Shown one piece after another: positions 37,098 through 45,385 of a stretch of 64,000 nucleotides of DNA. Where the stretch lies: contig NZ_CP040300.1 in the NCBI RefSeq assembly GCF_013393945.1, forward strand, positions 1 to 64,000, in the 5' to 3' direction. Each line of letters begins with the position of its first letter. The stretch's first letter is position 1. The notes under the pieces are model-generated. The model did no database searches. It worked only from the letters and a program-made list of their open reading frames with translations, and was not told the origin of the DNA. Source of the DNA: Nostoc sp. TCL26-01 (GTDB lineage Bacteria > Cyanobacteriota > Cyanobacteriia > Cyanobacteriales > Nostocaceae). The translations under genes were made by a program, and so were the position numbers.

Positions 37098-39242
37098 TCA
37101 CAAATCCCATAGCTTGTAGTCTTGTTTCCTTTGTTTCAAACCCTCTGCCATCTCTAGAGCAGAGCGGTTACTGGAGAGCCATTGCTGGGCTTCCTGTTGT
37201 AAAATCTGCGACGGCGATTCTAGCATCAGCAGGCGTATGGCTAGCTGTTCCAGTTTGATTCGCTCTTGGGGCATTAAGGCTAAGTTTTCTATGGTGCAGT
37301 ATAATTTCACCCAATGACGTGCTTGAGCTGTCGCCTGAAGTCTCAGTCTGATTGCCTGACGGTAATCCTCTGGGGTAAAGGTTTGCTGTTCAGGTGGTGA
37401 ATCCGCTTCTACAGGAATGGGTAGTGGATTTTTACATCCTAAATTCGGGTGTGTGGTAGTTGGTATAGAAACTGGTATAGAGGTTTCGGGTTCTGAGGTA
37501 TATTCACCCTGTAAAGTGTTATTACAGACGCTATCAACATGGCTATCGGCAGTGGTTAATACGTCGGAAATGCCTAAAGGAGCAATTGTTTCCTCGTTTG
37601 ATAAGTCTTGCTTATTGTCATTGAACGGTTCGCTGGGGAAGAGCTGGTATTGGTTTTGCTTATGATTGCTAAGATTAGAAATTTCTAAAGAATTGGAACT
37701 GGGAGAAGTTTCTTGAATTTGATTAAGTTCAGCTATAGGCGTTGCTGGTGGCAACGCTTTAGCTGAACTTAGGTACAAAACCTTCATATGTGTGGGGAGT
37801 GTGTAAATTTTGGCTACTTCCGGCTGGGTTGCTTGTTCTGTCTGGGTTTCCGGCTGTGCTTCTTCTAACCACGGATCTGCTATTTGGGGGTATTTTTCTG
37901 GATTTAAAATCGCTGTGTTGCTTTCTAGAAACTCATTTACAGGCTGTTTTGATGTGGAGTTTTCTTGGTGGTCGGGATGCCATAGGGGTAGGTATATTGG
38001 TTTGTGCAGGGTTGTTTGACTTACTCCTTTGCCATACTGGGCTTTGGATGCGGCTATTATTGCTTGTGCGCGATCGCTTGTCCTTTCGGGAAATGTTAGA
38101 GTTTGTTGTAGCTGTGCGACTATCGAGCTTATCCGCTCTATCGTCTCTTGCTGGCGTTGTTCGTTGGGGTGCAGGTTGATGACTTTGTTCTCATCTACTG
38201 TGCCAAATTGTTCTTTATAACTGTTTACCCGTTGCGGTATGCCTGGGTAGGGGGTGTAAAATCCTTCACAGCATCTTGCCCATTCTCTGGCTCTTTGCTC
38301 GATTTCGTGTTGGTGGCGACACCAGTTTACGTACCCAGGAGATTGGCAGGCTGTGATTACTATATGATCTACTAGTGTCTGTCCGCTTAATTGGCGAAAT
38401 ACTATGCCGTAACAGGCTATGTCTTTGAGCAGTTCGTTGGTCTGTCCGTATCCTGTCCATCCTTCGGAGATACGTTGTTCTAGGTCTTGCTTCCATTGCT
38501 CTGCTGCACTGCGCTGACGGTAGGGGAATTTTATGATTTTTTTGCTGCTGGCTTGGGCTAGTGCTTGGGCTAATGCTTCGTAGTCTTGCCCTGCTGCTGA
38601 CCAGTCGGCGGCGTTGAGGAAGTCTCCTATGTCGTCTGACCACGGTTCTAGGCAATCGTCTAGTACATAGGAGCCTGTCTGTAAGGGTAAGCGGTGGGCG
38701 TTGAAGTTACTGGGGTTGCCTTTGCTGTACACTTTGCAGTTGGGGAATATTTCTAGTTCTCCTCCTTTGATTTTGAATCCTGCTGCTTCTAGGGTCTGCT
38801 GGATGGCACAGGCTAGGGTGTAGGAATGTTGTTTTTCTTCTAGGAAATAATATATGTGCAGTCCGCCACTATCGCTTGATTGTATGGGTATTGGTCTGCA
38901 TAGGCCGATTTCTTCTAAGCTGGCTAGTAGTTGCTGGTATTTTATTCGGCTGTTTGATGGGTGTAGTTGGCTTTTTCTGTCTAGGTCTATTAGTAGGTAG
39001 TTGGTTTCTTTGGTAAACCGCAGTCCTAGTAGGACTTCGGGGTTTAAGTATTGTTGCCACAGGTTGCGCGGCTGTATGGGGTAGCGGTTTTCTGTTTGCC
39101 AATGTGGGCGTTCACCACTTTTTGGGGTGGGGGCGTAGATGAATCCCCAGCCGTGATGGAAGTATTCTAGAAATTTTTGTCCTATTGGGTCTAATGGCTC
39201 TAGGGTAGGTTGTAATGCTTTGTTTGCTTTGGCTTTTGCCAT
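37098..39242 (-). CDS. Primase-polymerase (AEP)-type plasmid replication protein
   Basis: 714 residues from the ATG at 39242 (MAKAKANKALQPTLEPLDPI), preceded by GGAGAG at a good distance; the frame stays open to 39362 but lacks a better start. Catalytic-type motifs of archaeo-eukaryotic primases are visible: DxD in LLIDLDRKS (near 86), a histidine motif SSDSGGLHIYYF (near 127) and an acidic strand GGELEIFPN (near 160). A helical, Cys-containing middle follows, then a long low-complexity Gln/Pro/Ser region, then a helical tail. No helicase Walker motif is visible. On cyanobacterial plasmids such proteins probably start or prime replication; this is inference from motifs and context. Confidence 0.75.
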   Translation of the reverse strand: MAKAKANKALQPTLEPLDPIGQKFLEYFHHGWGFIYAPTPKSGERPHWQTENRYPIQPRNLWQQYLNPEVLLGLRFTKETNYLLIDLDRKSQLHPSNSRIKYQQLLASLEEIGLCRPIPIQSSDSGGLHIYYFLEEKQHSYTLACAIQQTLEAAGFKIKGGELEIFPNCKVYSKGNPSNFNAHRLPLQTGSYVLDDCLEPWSDDIGDFLNAADWSAAGQDYEALAQALAQASSKKIIKFPYRQRSAAEQWKQDLEQRISEGWTGYGQTNELLKDIACYGIVFRQLSGQTLVDHIVITACQSPGYVNWCRHQHEIEQRAREWARCCEGFYTPYPGIPQRVNSYKEQFGTVDENKVINLHPNEQRQQETIERISSIVAQLQQTLTFPERTSDRAQAIIAASKAQYGKGVSQTTLHKPIYLPLWHPDHQENSTSKQPVNEFLESNTAILNPEKYPQIADPWLEEAQPETQTEQATQPEVAKIYTLPTHMKVLYLSSAKALPPATPIAELNQIQETSPSSNSLEISNLSNHKQNQYQLFPSEPFNDNKQDLSNEETIAPLGISDVLTTADSHVDSVCNNTLQGEYTSEPETSIPVSIPTTTHPNLGCKNPLPIPVEADSPPEQQTFTPEDYRQAIRLRLQATAQARHWVKLYCTIENLALMPQERIKLEQLAIRLLMLESPSQILQQEAQQWLSSNRSALEMAEGLKQRKQDYKLWDL

Positions 39243-40027
39243 TTTTTTCTCTCCGATGTTGATGATTGGTTCATCGGAGCTACACACACTTTTTGGGTTT
39301 GGGGTGTATCTTTGAGGGTTTGGGATTTTCGGGATGGGGTGGAGAATTTTTTCTTCCACCAAACACTCAATACCTTAAGCCCTTCTTGCTTATTACACCC
39401 TACTCCCTCATTTGGAGCTTTCATTAGCGGTGCTTTATTCAGATGTCATCAACGGCTACAAACAAAAAATTTCGTGTTCGCTCAAAAATTAATTTTCTTG
39501 TGAAAATGGCGGAAATTCTTCGTCTGATAATCTCATGGTCAGTTTTAGAGGGTTGATGCACCTGATTTAAGTTGCACTAATTTTGCTTTTATGACCCAGA
39601 CATTGCTACATTTAAATTGCTATTAAAAATTGTGACGGTTAGTCGTTAACCGCTAAACGTATGTCTGGCGTGTGGGCAGCTAGCCGATTTCTTTTTTTTA
39701 CTTACTTGACAAAACTTTAAGAGCGACTGGTGTAAGCCTTGGCGCTAACTGGTGCGTAGTAAATCAAGCAGAAACCAGCCCTCTTTGTTTTTTTAAGGGT
39801 AATAATTCCAGTTTTTGATTGAAAAAATCTATTATTCACGACGTTATCCTCTTCTGCGAGGCATCTAGCCGTCAAATCATCCCTCAATTATTTCTGGCTC
39901 AATAGCTTTTGCCAATACTCCGCTTGACTTCAGAGTGGGGATCATTTGTAGCGGTAGATGCTTTTTTTACTATTTGTCCAAAAAAAAGCATAAAGTGTCC
40001 CGCCTGTGTGCTAATATTGGCAACAGA

Positions 40028-40051
40028 CAGGTACAGGTACAGGTACAGGTA
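40028..40051. repeat. Fourfold tandem hexamer CAGGTA
   Basis: Four perfect copies of CAGGTA in a row upstream of the replication gene. Could be a variable-number repeat; no function is visible. Confidence 0.85.
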
Positions 40052-40348
40052 CGATAGGTTAATTACGAGTGGTGAGTCCTCGCTTGTCTGGAACAATTTG
40101 GTGTTTTGACCTGGCAGTCTTTATGTCACCGAAACTGTTCTAAAACGACTCACATTTATTCTGACTATCTGAATATGCTGTTTTTGTCGTTACTACCTCC
40201 CTTGTAAAGACTGATTGCAGTTTTACGTGCAGACTTACTCTCGCTAGAGTAACATGAAAAGCGGCTCGACCGTATAAAAACAGATTTGTCTGTCTGGTCT
40301 TGTAGGCTTAAAACATTCAAGCGAACATTTAAACAATTACATACAAAC

Positions 40349-40383
40349 AGCGATCGCTCCTTAGCTGGAGTGGTCGCTTTTTT
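40349..40383 (+). terminator. Candidate intrinsic terminator on the plus strand
   Basis: Stem AGCGA...TCGCT and CTCC...GGAG around the loop TTAGCT, followed by TTTTTT. No plus-strand gene precedes it, so it might end a small RNA transcribed across 40.05-40.35 kb, opposite to the replication-gene direction. It overlaps an unrecognised minus-strand open frame, so chance is possible. Confidence 0.4.
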
Positions 40384-40510
40384 CAATAGCCCTCCTGAAA
40401 TGTTAAGTAATTTTGAGAGTGTCTTACTCATGCGCAATTAACCCATTTTTTGTATACCCGCTTAATCGTCAGCGATGGCGTTCCGCGCACGCCCTGGAGA
40501 GCGCTTCTCA

Positions 40511-40753
40511 CTAAGCCACATTTTTAATCCAGTTAATTCCTTCTCCACACCAATGAACTAGCAACCAACGATGAGAATCCTTGTCTAACGCAGGTAGAAC
40601 GCGGAAATTAAACACTTCTTGCCAGACTTCTACCCCATTTTGAGTTACAAAATCTGCTTCTAAATCTTTAAACTGCTGCCATTGGCGATCGCCGATAGCA
40701 ATCAGTATGGGGATAATTGCAGTGATGGGGATTTGGGTAGCTACAGGTGTCAT
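40511..40753 (-). CDS. Small hypothetical protein, second of a coupled pair
   Basis: 80 residues with an N-terminal hydrophobic segment (TQIPITAIIPILIAI) and a Trp-rich C-terminal part (HRWLLVHWCGEGINWIKNVA). Its ATG overlaps the stop of the preceding 65-residue gene (ATGA). No family recognised. Confidence 0.5.
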   Translation of the reverse strand: MTPVATQIPITAIIPILIAIGDRQWQQFKDLEADFVTQNGVEVWQEVFNFRVLPALDKDSHRWLLVHWCGEGINWIKNVA

Positions 40754-40947
40754 TCAGGGTAGTCCTCAAAAATGCAAATAAATGGCATGGGTGGTTTTTT
40801 AGTATTGATGATTTTAACCAACTGCTTACCTTTGCTTCTGGCAAGAGCGAAACAAGCTAATTCTGTTTCGGCTGCTGACCAGTCCCTTGGGTCTGACACT
40901 GGATCAAAATCATCGTTTGGTTTGTTTGGTTGATTTTCCTCCGTCAC
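40750..40947 (-). CDS. Small hypothetical protein, first of a coupled pair
   Basis: 65 residues from a GTG, acidic start (PNDDFDPVSDPRDWSAAETE) then a basic middle (ARSKGKQLVKI). No other Met is available early, so the GTG is the best start but uncertain. It is coupled to the next gene by ATGA and lies downstream of the XRE regulator on the same strand. Confidence 0.5.
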   Translation of the reverse strand: MTEENQPNKPNDDFDPVSDPRDWSAAETELACFALARSKGKQLVKIINTKKPPMPFICIFEDYPE

Positions 40948-41018
40948 GTTTGGCGACCACTAGTTTTGTTGTCTTTGTCTGCTTGATGGTTGCCTGTCAT
41001 AATTGTTTGGCGTTTCAG

Positions 41019-41246
41019 TCACACTTTGTAATCTCCTTGTTCCCATTGAATTTCAAAAATATCAGCGATACTTTTTAGCTCAAAGTATCTACACAATTGT
41101 TTCAAAGTTTTTTCATCAATTCTAGTCACCTGATTACGATAAAGTTTTCCAATTGTGCCTGGGGCTAATCCCGTAGCTTCTGCTAGTGCTAATTGGCTAA
41201 TCTGCCTCTCTTCCATTAAATCTTTAAGTTTACAAATCAACTTCAT
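41019..41246 (-). CDS. XRE-family helix-turn-helix regulator
   Basis: 75 residues from the ATG at 41246 (MKLICKLKDLMEERQISQLA); a TTG eight codons upstream is less likely. The HTH is clear: QISQLALAEATGLAPGTIGK, then a second helix pair ending FELKSIADIF. Short single-domain XRE proteins usually repress their own promoter. It faces the ParM-like operon across a 366-bp region that holds a matched pair of inverted 12-13 bp sites, so it may control both directions. Confidence 0.88.
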   Translation of the reverse strand: MKLICKLKDLMEERQISQLALAEATGLAPGTIGKLYRNQVTRIDEKTLKQLCRYFELKSIADIFEIQWEQGDYKV

Positions 41247-41276
41247 ACACCTGATTCTCTTAAGCACCAATATATC

Positions 41277-41380
41277 AACTAGTTGCTTAGTTGTATAGAC
41301 TATAAGCTGACAATTATTTTACAGCTCTAATTGATAAGTAAGTTAAATAGCTAGTCAACTTGTACACTAAGCAACTAGCT
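41277..41380. promoter_or_regulatory. Divergent control region with two inverted CTAAGCAACTAG sites
   Basis: CTAGTTGCTTAG (41279-41290) and CTAAGCAACTAG (41367-41378) are inverted copies of the same 12-bp core, with one or two further matching bases outside. They lie between the XRE gene (leftward) and the ParM-like gene (rightward). They may be operators of the XRE repressor, or the centromere of the ParM-like system, which in known ParM systems lies upstream of parM. Confidence 0.55.
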
Positions 41381-41612
41381 GCTATCGTGTAGTTAATAGA
41401 CGTTTAACGAATAATTTATAACCAAACCATAGTAACTATGACTTAATAAGTATTCCTGTGGTAAAGCACTTCTGTAAATGTGACTAGGACTTTAGCAAAT
41501 CCAAGACCAGGAAAGTAAGAGTGAATATCGCACTCAGCTATCTGAAGACGGTTAGCAACAGCCACATCAATATAAATGTTTGGCTGCTACTAGCTTTAAT
41601 AGGAGATTGCAA

Positions 41613-42545
41613 GTGATCAATATTTACTGTGCAGATATCGGAAACTACAGCAGTATCACCGCCCTCAAAGGTGAAAAACCTCGCGTGATGCGCTCAGTCT
41701 TCCAAGATGTGACTTATACCAGCGCCAGAGATTACGACACTGACGATTCACCCTCTGTCAAACTTGATGATAAGGTTTTAGTCCTCGGAGACCGCGCCAC
41801 CAAGCAGAAAAATTCACAAACAGCAGCAGAAAGAGGTAAAGACCTGCCAGAATTCTTTAAACCGTTTACTTTGGCTGGATTGCGGCAGGATTTTGATGGT
41901 GTTGTTCGGTTTCTCGTCCCAGAACATTCTCAATGGCATGAAGACACAATCAGACGGACTCTAGTTGCAGAGCATCAAATTAACGTCAACGGCACAAACT
42001 ACAGACATCGAATCAAAAACGTTGAATTTTTCCTTGAGACAGATGTGGCTGTAATTAATGCTTACAGAAACGGCAAACTTGACATGGATGGCGACACACT
42101 CGCTATTGATATCGGCGGTGGCACAACTAATTATGTCGTTATCACCCCATCCTCGGAAATTCTCACCCGTCGTTCAATTCCTAAAGTGGGTGGTGTCTCT
42201 TTGACTAACGACATCATCAATAGTGATTTGATGCAGAGTTACGCCAAGCGCGATAACGTTGCTTTTAAAGTGGCGAAGATGATGGATGCTATTGCTGATG
42301 GCTCTTTCACCTACGGACGTAAATATGACTTTAGCTCAGTCTTTCCAGGGTTGTTAGAAAACTGGTTTAACAATCTGATGGATAGCATCACCACAGCTGC
42401 TAATGATTATCTTGCCGATGTTACCAACGTGATGCTGATTGGTGGCTGCGCTAATTTAGTCCGTCAAAAACTGAGTACCAAGCAAGGATTTTACATTCCT
42501 GTCAATCCCCAACTATCAAACATTCAAGCATTGTTGGCTATGTAA
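41613..42545 (+). CDS. parM: ParM/actin-like plasmid segregation ATPase
   Basis: 310 residues from the GTG at 41613, preceded by AGGAG with 7-nt spacing. The frame is open to 41580, but that ATG has no ribosome site. Actin-fold nucleotide motifs: phosphate-1 ADIGNYSS (residues 6-13), phosphate-2 LAIDIGGGTTNYVV (near 163) and the adenosine motif MLIGGCANL (near 273). ParM-type proteins polymerise to push plasmid copies apart, together with a DNA-binding ParR and a centromere. The next genes are small DNA-binding-like proteins, as expected. This is a second partition system beside parAB at 49.5 kb. Confidence 0.85.
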   Translation: MINIYCADIGNYSSITALKGEKPRVMRSVFQDVTYTSARDYDTDDSPSVKLDDKVLVLGDRATKQKNSQTAAERGKDLPEFFKPFTLAGLRQDFDGVVRFLVPEHSQWHEDTIRRTLVAEHQINVNGTNYRHRIKNVEFFLETDVAVINAYRNGKLDMDGDTLAIDIGGGTTNYVVITPSSEILTRRSIPKVGGVSLTNDIINSDLMQSYAKRDNVAFKVAKMMDAIADGSFTYGRKYDFSSVFPGLLENWFNNLMDSITTAANDYLADVTNVMLIGGCANLVRQKLSTKQGFYIPVNPQLSNIQALLAM

Positions 42546-42546
42546 A

Positions 42547-42957
42547 ATGCAAGTACGTTTAGCGGCTCAAGTAGCTCACAAAGTTGAAGGAGTCCGTCTT
42601 TCACTTAACTATTCCAAATTGAGTGACACTGTAAATCTGCTATTGGACGCAATCAGACATCAATGGCATTTAAATCTTTCATCTTTGCCTCAAACTGAGG
42701 CAGTTAATTTCAAAGTGAGACTAGATAAACGTCATTCAGTCTGGGTATCCCAATATGCAACCGAAAGAGGAATTAGCGTTGCATCTGCCACCAATCTCTT
42801 GATTAGTGAATATCTAGCAGGCAATACGATGAATGTTTTGCCTCAGCCTCCAAAAATTGAAACAGAAAATCTTGCATCAATTCCACAAATATCTCAACCA
42901 GAACAAGCTACCGAAAAACCGAAAGGTCAGCTATTAGTTAGGAGTCTTAAGTTATGA
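42547..42957 (+). CDS. Candidate ParR-like DNA-binding partner
   Basis: 136 residues, starting 1 nt after the ParM-like stop. Two tandem segments resemble ribbon-helix-helix units (SLNYSKLSDTVNLLLDAIRH and VRLDKRHSVWVSQYATERGI), then a Pro/Gln-rich tail that could contact the filament. In known type II partition systems the gene after parM encodes the centromere-binding adaptor. Assignment is by position and build. Confidence 0.6.
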   Translation: MQVRLAAQVAHKVEGVRLSLNYSKLSDTVNLLLDAIRHQWHLNLSSLPQTEAVNFKVRLDKRHSVWVSQYATERGISVASATNLLISEYLAGNTMNVLPQPPKIETENLASIPQISQPEQATEKPKGQLLVRSLKL

Positions 42958-43115
42958 ATCAGACCCGTGTAGTCTTGGACGAGAAACACATACCATTAGC
43001 CAAGGAAATCATTGAGCAAACAGGAATCAATACATATTCACAACTATTTACCATCCTGTTGGTGAACTACGGTGACACTCTTGTTCGTTCGTTAAAAAGT
43101 GGGAGTGAAAACTAA
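42954..43115 (+). CDS. Short ribbon-helix-helix-like protein
   Basis: 53 codons: ATG overlapping the stop of the ParR-like gene (ATGA), ending TAA that overlaps the next ATG. The sequence MNQTRVVLDEKHIPLAKEII followed by EQTGINTYSQLFTILLVNYG has a basic-hydrophobic strand and two helices as in CopG/RHH proteins. Tight coupling on both sides supports it as a real gene despite its size. Confidence 0.65.
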   Translation: MNQTRVVLDEKHIPLAKEIIEQTGINTYSQLFTILLVNYGDTLVRSLKSGSEN

Positions 43116-43381
43116 TGCAAAATCTCACTCGCATTCATGATTCAACATTACTAACTCAATCGGGCGTTTATCAAATAGATCGAACTTTATACCGATACCT
43201 GTACAAAACAGGCACAATTAACGCTCCACAGTATATCTTCCGTCCTCTTTCTGGACAGCGAAAGAAGGCTGACCTGCATCTGAATCACAAAGCTTTAACT
43301 ACTCGTTGTTATGCCGTAGAAGGTTTATCTACAAATAGTTATGTAGTCAACCAACAATCACTGCAATTATCCTTATTGTGA
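43115..43381 (+). CDS. Hypothetical protein of the ParM-like operon
   Basis: 88 residues, basic, with a Tyr-rich middle (YQIDRTLYRYLYKTGTI) and RPLSGQRKKADLHL. Its ATG shares one base with the preceding stop. No family recognised; probably co-translated with its neighbours. Confidence 0.6.
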   Translation: MQNLTRIHDSTLLTQSGVYQIDRTLYRYLYKTGTINAPQYIFRPLSGQRKKADLHLNHKALTTRCYAVEGLSTNSYVVNQQSLQLSLL

Positions 43382-43388
43382 GGTGAAT

Positions 43389-44033
43389 ATGAGTCAGCAG
43401 TCACTACCGGAATTGGTTGTACAAGCCCAACAATTGCTCAGACAAATTCATCAAGATCCACAATACCAAGCTTTGCAATTTGATTCTGATGTCACTTTGG
43501 GCGATGTTCGTCAGTTTTTCAATACTTTGCAATCAGAATGTCAAATTAAAGGCGATTGCACCCAAAGACAGCCAATCAGTAATGCGAATCGCTTTTCTAT
43601 AGCATCAGGTATCAATATAAAGGATCTTAGCAAGATGAGCGACAACATCTTTTCTGTAACCTTGAACGCGCTAACTAATAACGGATGCCCAGAAGAACTG
43701 GCTCAGTCAGCAGCATTTATTGTGGCTAATGATGATCCATTTCAACCAGACTTAGGCAGAACTCCCCAGCAGCAGCAGATTATTCAAGAAGCACTACCAT
43801 ACCTGCAATCTGAAGGAATTTATGACCAATTCCAAACAATTGACGAAACGCCAAACCCTTTAACTCATGGGCAGTTTTTAGGAAATTTTGGAGGAGAACT
43901 ACCGGACGAAACTATTTGGAGGCTTGCACAAGGAGATGAGACAGCACTCTCTGATATTGCTGATGGTGCTACTAAACAGCAGGCTAGTGACATCTTTAAC
44001 AGACTTAAGGAGTTAGGAGCATGGGAACCATAG
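43389..44033 (+). CDS. Hypothetical protein of the ParM-like operon
   Basis: 214 residues from the ATG at 43389 preceded by GAGGTG; a GTG two codons earlier is less likely. Acidic and helical, with a Gln-rich start (ELVVQAQQLLRQIHQDPQY) and repeated short helices. No signal peptide or motif recognised. It is overlapped by the next gene by 13 nt. Confidence 0.65.
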   Translation: MSQQSLPELVVQAQQLLRQIHQDPQYQALQFDSDVTLGDVRQFFNTLQSECQIKGDCTQRQPISNANRFSIASGINIKDLSKMSDNIFSVTLNALTNNGCPEELAQSAAFIVANDDPFQPDLGRTPQQQQIIQEALPYLQSEGIYDQFQTIDETPNPLTHGQFLGNFGGELPDETIWRLAQGDETALSDIADGATKQQASDIFNRLKELGAWEP

Positions 44034-44269
44034 AAGTAGTCATTAATTATATTTGTCTTAGTGACGAAGCAAACGGCTTTTGTAGATATTTGCCTGAACT
44101 CACATCAAAGATTGAGATTGATGATCCGTCTTGGGATGGGTACACACAACTAGGCATCGCTTCTCCTCTGGCTTGCCCTCTTCACACTCCTTTTTTCAGT
44201 GCCAACGACCACGAACGGTATTCTTTGTATCTCTATGGCACTGCTATGAATTTGGAGTGTAAATCATGA
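44021..44269 (+). CDS. Hypothetical protein of the ParM-like operon
   Basis: 82 residues (MGTIEVVINYICLSDEANGF...), cysteine-containing (five Cys), overlapping both neighbours (13 and 4 nt). The frame looks real from the coupling. Family unknown. Confidence 0.6.
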   Translation: MGTIEVVINYICLSDEANGFCRYLPELTSKIEIDDPSWDGYTQLGIASPLACPLHTPFFSANDHERYSLYLYGTAMNLECKS

Positions 44270-44871
44270 ACCGAACCGTAAAACTCAAGCTGGATGCACC
44301 TGTCACCTATGCTGCTTTAAAGTCCTTAACCAACATCAGCCAAGAAACTATATTTCAAGCACTCGACGGCAACGAGACAGCTGCCGCAGAGGTGGCTGAT
44401 TTCCGAATTAGACAAACTCAACGCGCCCAAAATGCTAAAGCAGTATTTGGCAACCTCAACCAAGGTTTACAAGCAACTGAGGCAGTCATGGCAGAAGAAA
44501 CCCAGTTTCTCACAGCCGCAGGTACAAGTATCAACAAAATGGCTGATGGTTGGTCAAAGGTCAGAGTTAGCGATGCCCGTTTGGGCTATGGTCTTCAGCA
44601 AAAGGTTATTGCATCTGATAACCAGTTAGCCCAAGAACAGTTTCGGCACGGACGGACGCTTAACCTGCTTGGTGAATCGCACCGTGCAACGCTCAGAGTG
44701 ATTGAGATTGATGCTACCAAGGCACAATCTCAGGTTTGGCAGCAGGTAAAGGACAAACAGCAAGGTCTTTCACCCGCAGACCGAGCCAAAGAAACACTCA
44801 AGGACATTCACAGACACGGTTCTAACGCCATGCGCGGTGTCAAAGGTTTCTTTAGACGGTTGATTGACTAA
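44266..44871 (+). CDS. Helical hypothetical protein, last gene of the ParM-like operon
   Basis: 201 residues, almost all helical and Gln/Ala-rich (VFGNLNQGLQATEAVMAEET), ending in a basic segment (IHRHGSNAMRGVKGFFRRLI) that could bind membrane or nucleic acid. ATGA overlap with the preceding gene. No family recognised. Confidence 0.65.
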   Translation: MNRTVKLKLDAPVTYAALKSLTNISQETIFQALDGNETAAAEVADFRIRQTQRAQNAKAVFGNLNQGLQATEAVMAEETQFLTAAGTSINKMADGWSKVRVSDARLGYGLQQKVIASDNQLAQEQFRHGRTLNLLGESHRATLRVIEIDATKAQSQVWQQVKDKQQGLSPADRAKETLKDIHRHGSNAMRGVKGFFRRLID

Positions 44872-45385
44872 CTAGTAAATTCTCAGGGGTCAACCCTCAA
44901 TACCGTTCAGGAAAGAAATTTGCTCATGAGGGCAAGCAGGGGTGTAGGGGAGCGGAGGGGCTGAGGAGCAGAGGAGCAAGCCTATACTGAGTCTCCTACT
45001 CTACCCCCCCCCCTTTCAAGGGTAGGGATTTTGGGCGTTGCTGAATCATGGGATGATGTTGCCCAATTTGGAACGAGTTATCAATGATTTCGAGCGCCGA
45101 TTCATCCCGCATTTGTGCAACGCCGGATTTTGTACTTGGTCATTTTTTGACTATTTTAGCCGATGCTTAAATCCTGAAACGACCAAACCACGTTAAACAG
45201 TTGAGAAATTTCTCAACTATTTTCGAGATTTTAAAACCCCTACCCTTGAAAGCTCTGTCCCCCTGCCCCTCTAGCTCTTCGTTCTCCTCTGCTCCCCCGC
45301 TCCTCTGCTGGCGAGAGCGAAGAGATGTCTTAACCGAACGATATTGGGTTCACTCCTGGGGATAATTCTTTACAAGGTTTGGCCA
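44872..45385. other. Gene-free stretch with low-complexity repeats and a 240-bp element
   Basis: Flanked by opposing 'gaggagcagaggagca'-type (44961-44980) and 'ctcctctgctcccccgctcc'-type (45284-45305) cyanobacterial repeats that are inverted relative to each other and surround the inverted-repeat element at 45013-45252. No gene seen. Confidence 0.6.
45013..45252. repeat. 240-bp miniature element with nested inverted repeats
   Basis: Outer repeats CTTTCAAGGGTAGGGATTTT and its near-complement at the right end (one mismatch). Inside, GGGCGTTGCTGAATCATGGG pairs with a second arm ending GTGCAACGCC, and TTGAGAAATTTCTCAA is a small perfect palindrome. Looks like one miniature element inserted in another; no coding capacity. 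Confidence 0.65.

Larger units (their letters stand above)
39243..40510. other. Long non-coding stretch upstream of the replication gene
   Basis: About 1.27 kb without a convincing gene. It holds an inverted repeat GGTTAGTCGTTAACC (about 39638), a fourfold CAGGTA repeat, and a terminator-like hairpin on the plus strand (both listed separately). A minus-strand frame at 40165-40437 is open but has no recognisable content. Being upstream of the replication gene, the region could carry the promoter, a copy-control RNA or part of the origin. Confidence 0.55.

Noticed and set aside
37790..38375. Cluster of plus-strand reading frames of 63-129 codons
   Set aside because: All lie opposite the primase-type gene and have Cys/Trp-rich, shadow-like composition.
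39899..40109. Two opposing ~65-codon reading frames
   Set aside because: They exist because the CAGGTA repeat is open in both directions (YLYLYLYL and RYRYRYRY).
40165..40437. 90-codon minus-strand reading frame (MRMSKTLSKLLNISGGLLKK...)
   Set aside because: Possible, but unrecognised, and it overlaps a good terminator-like hairpin; not enough to call a gene.
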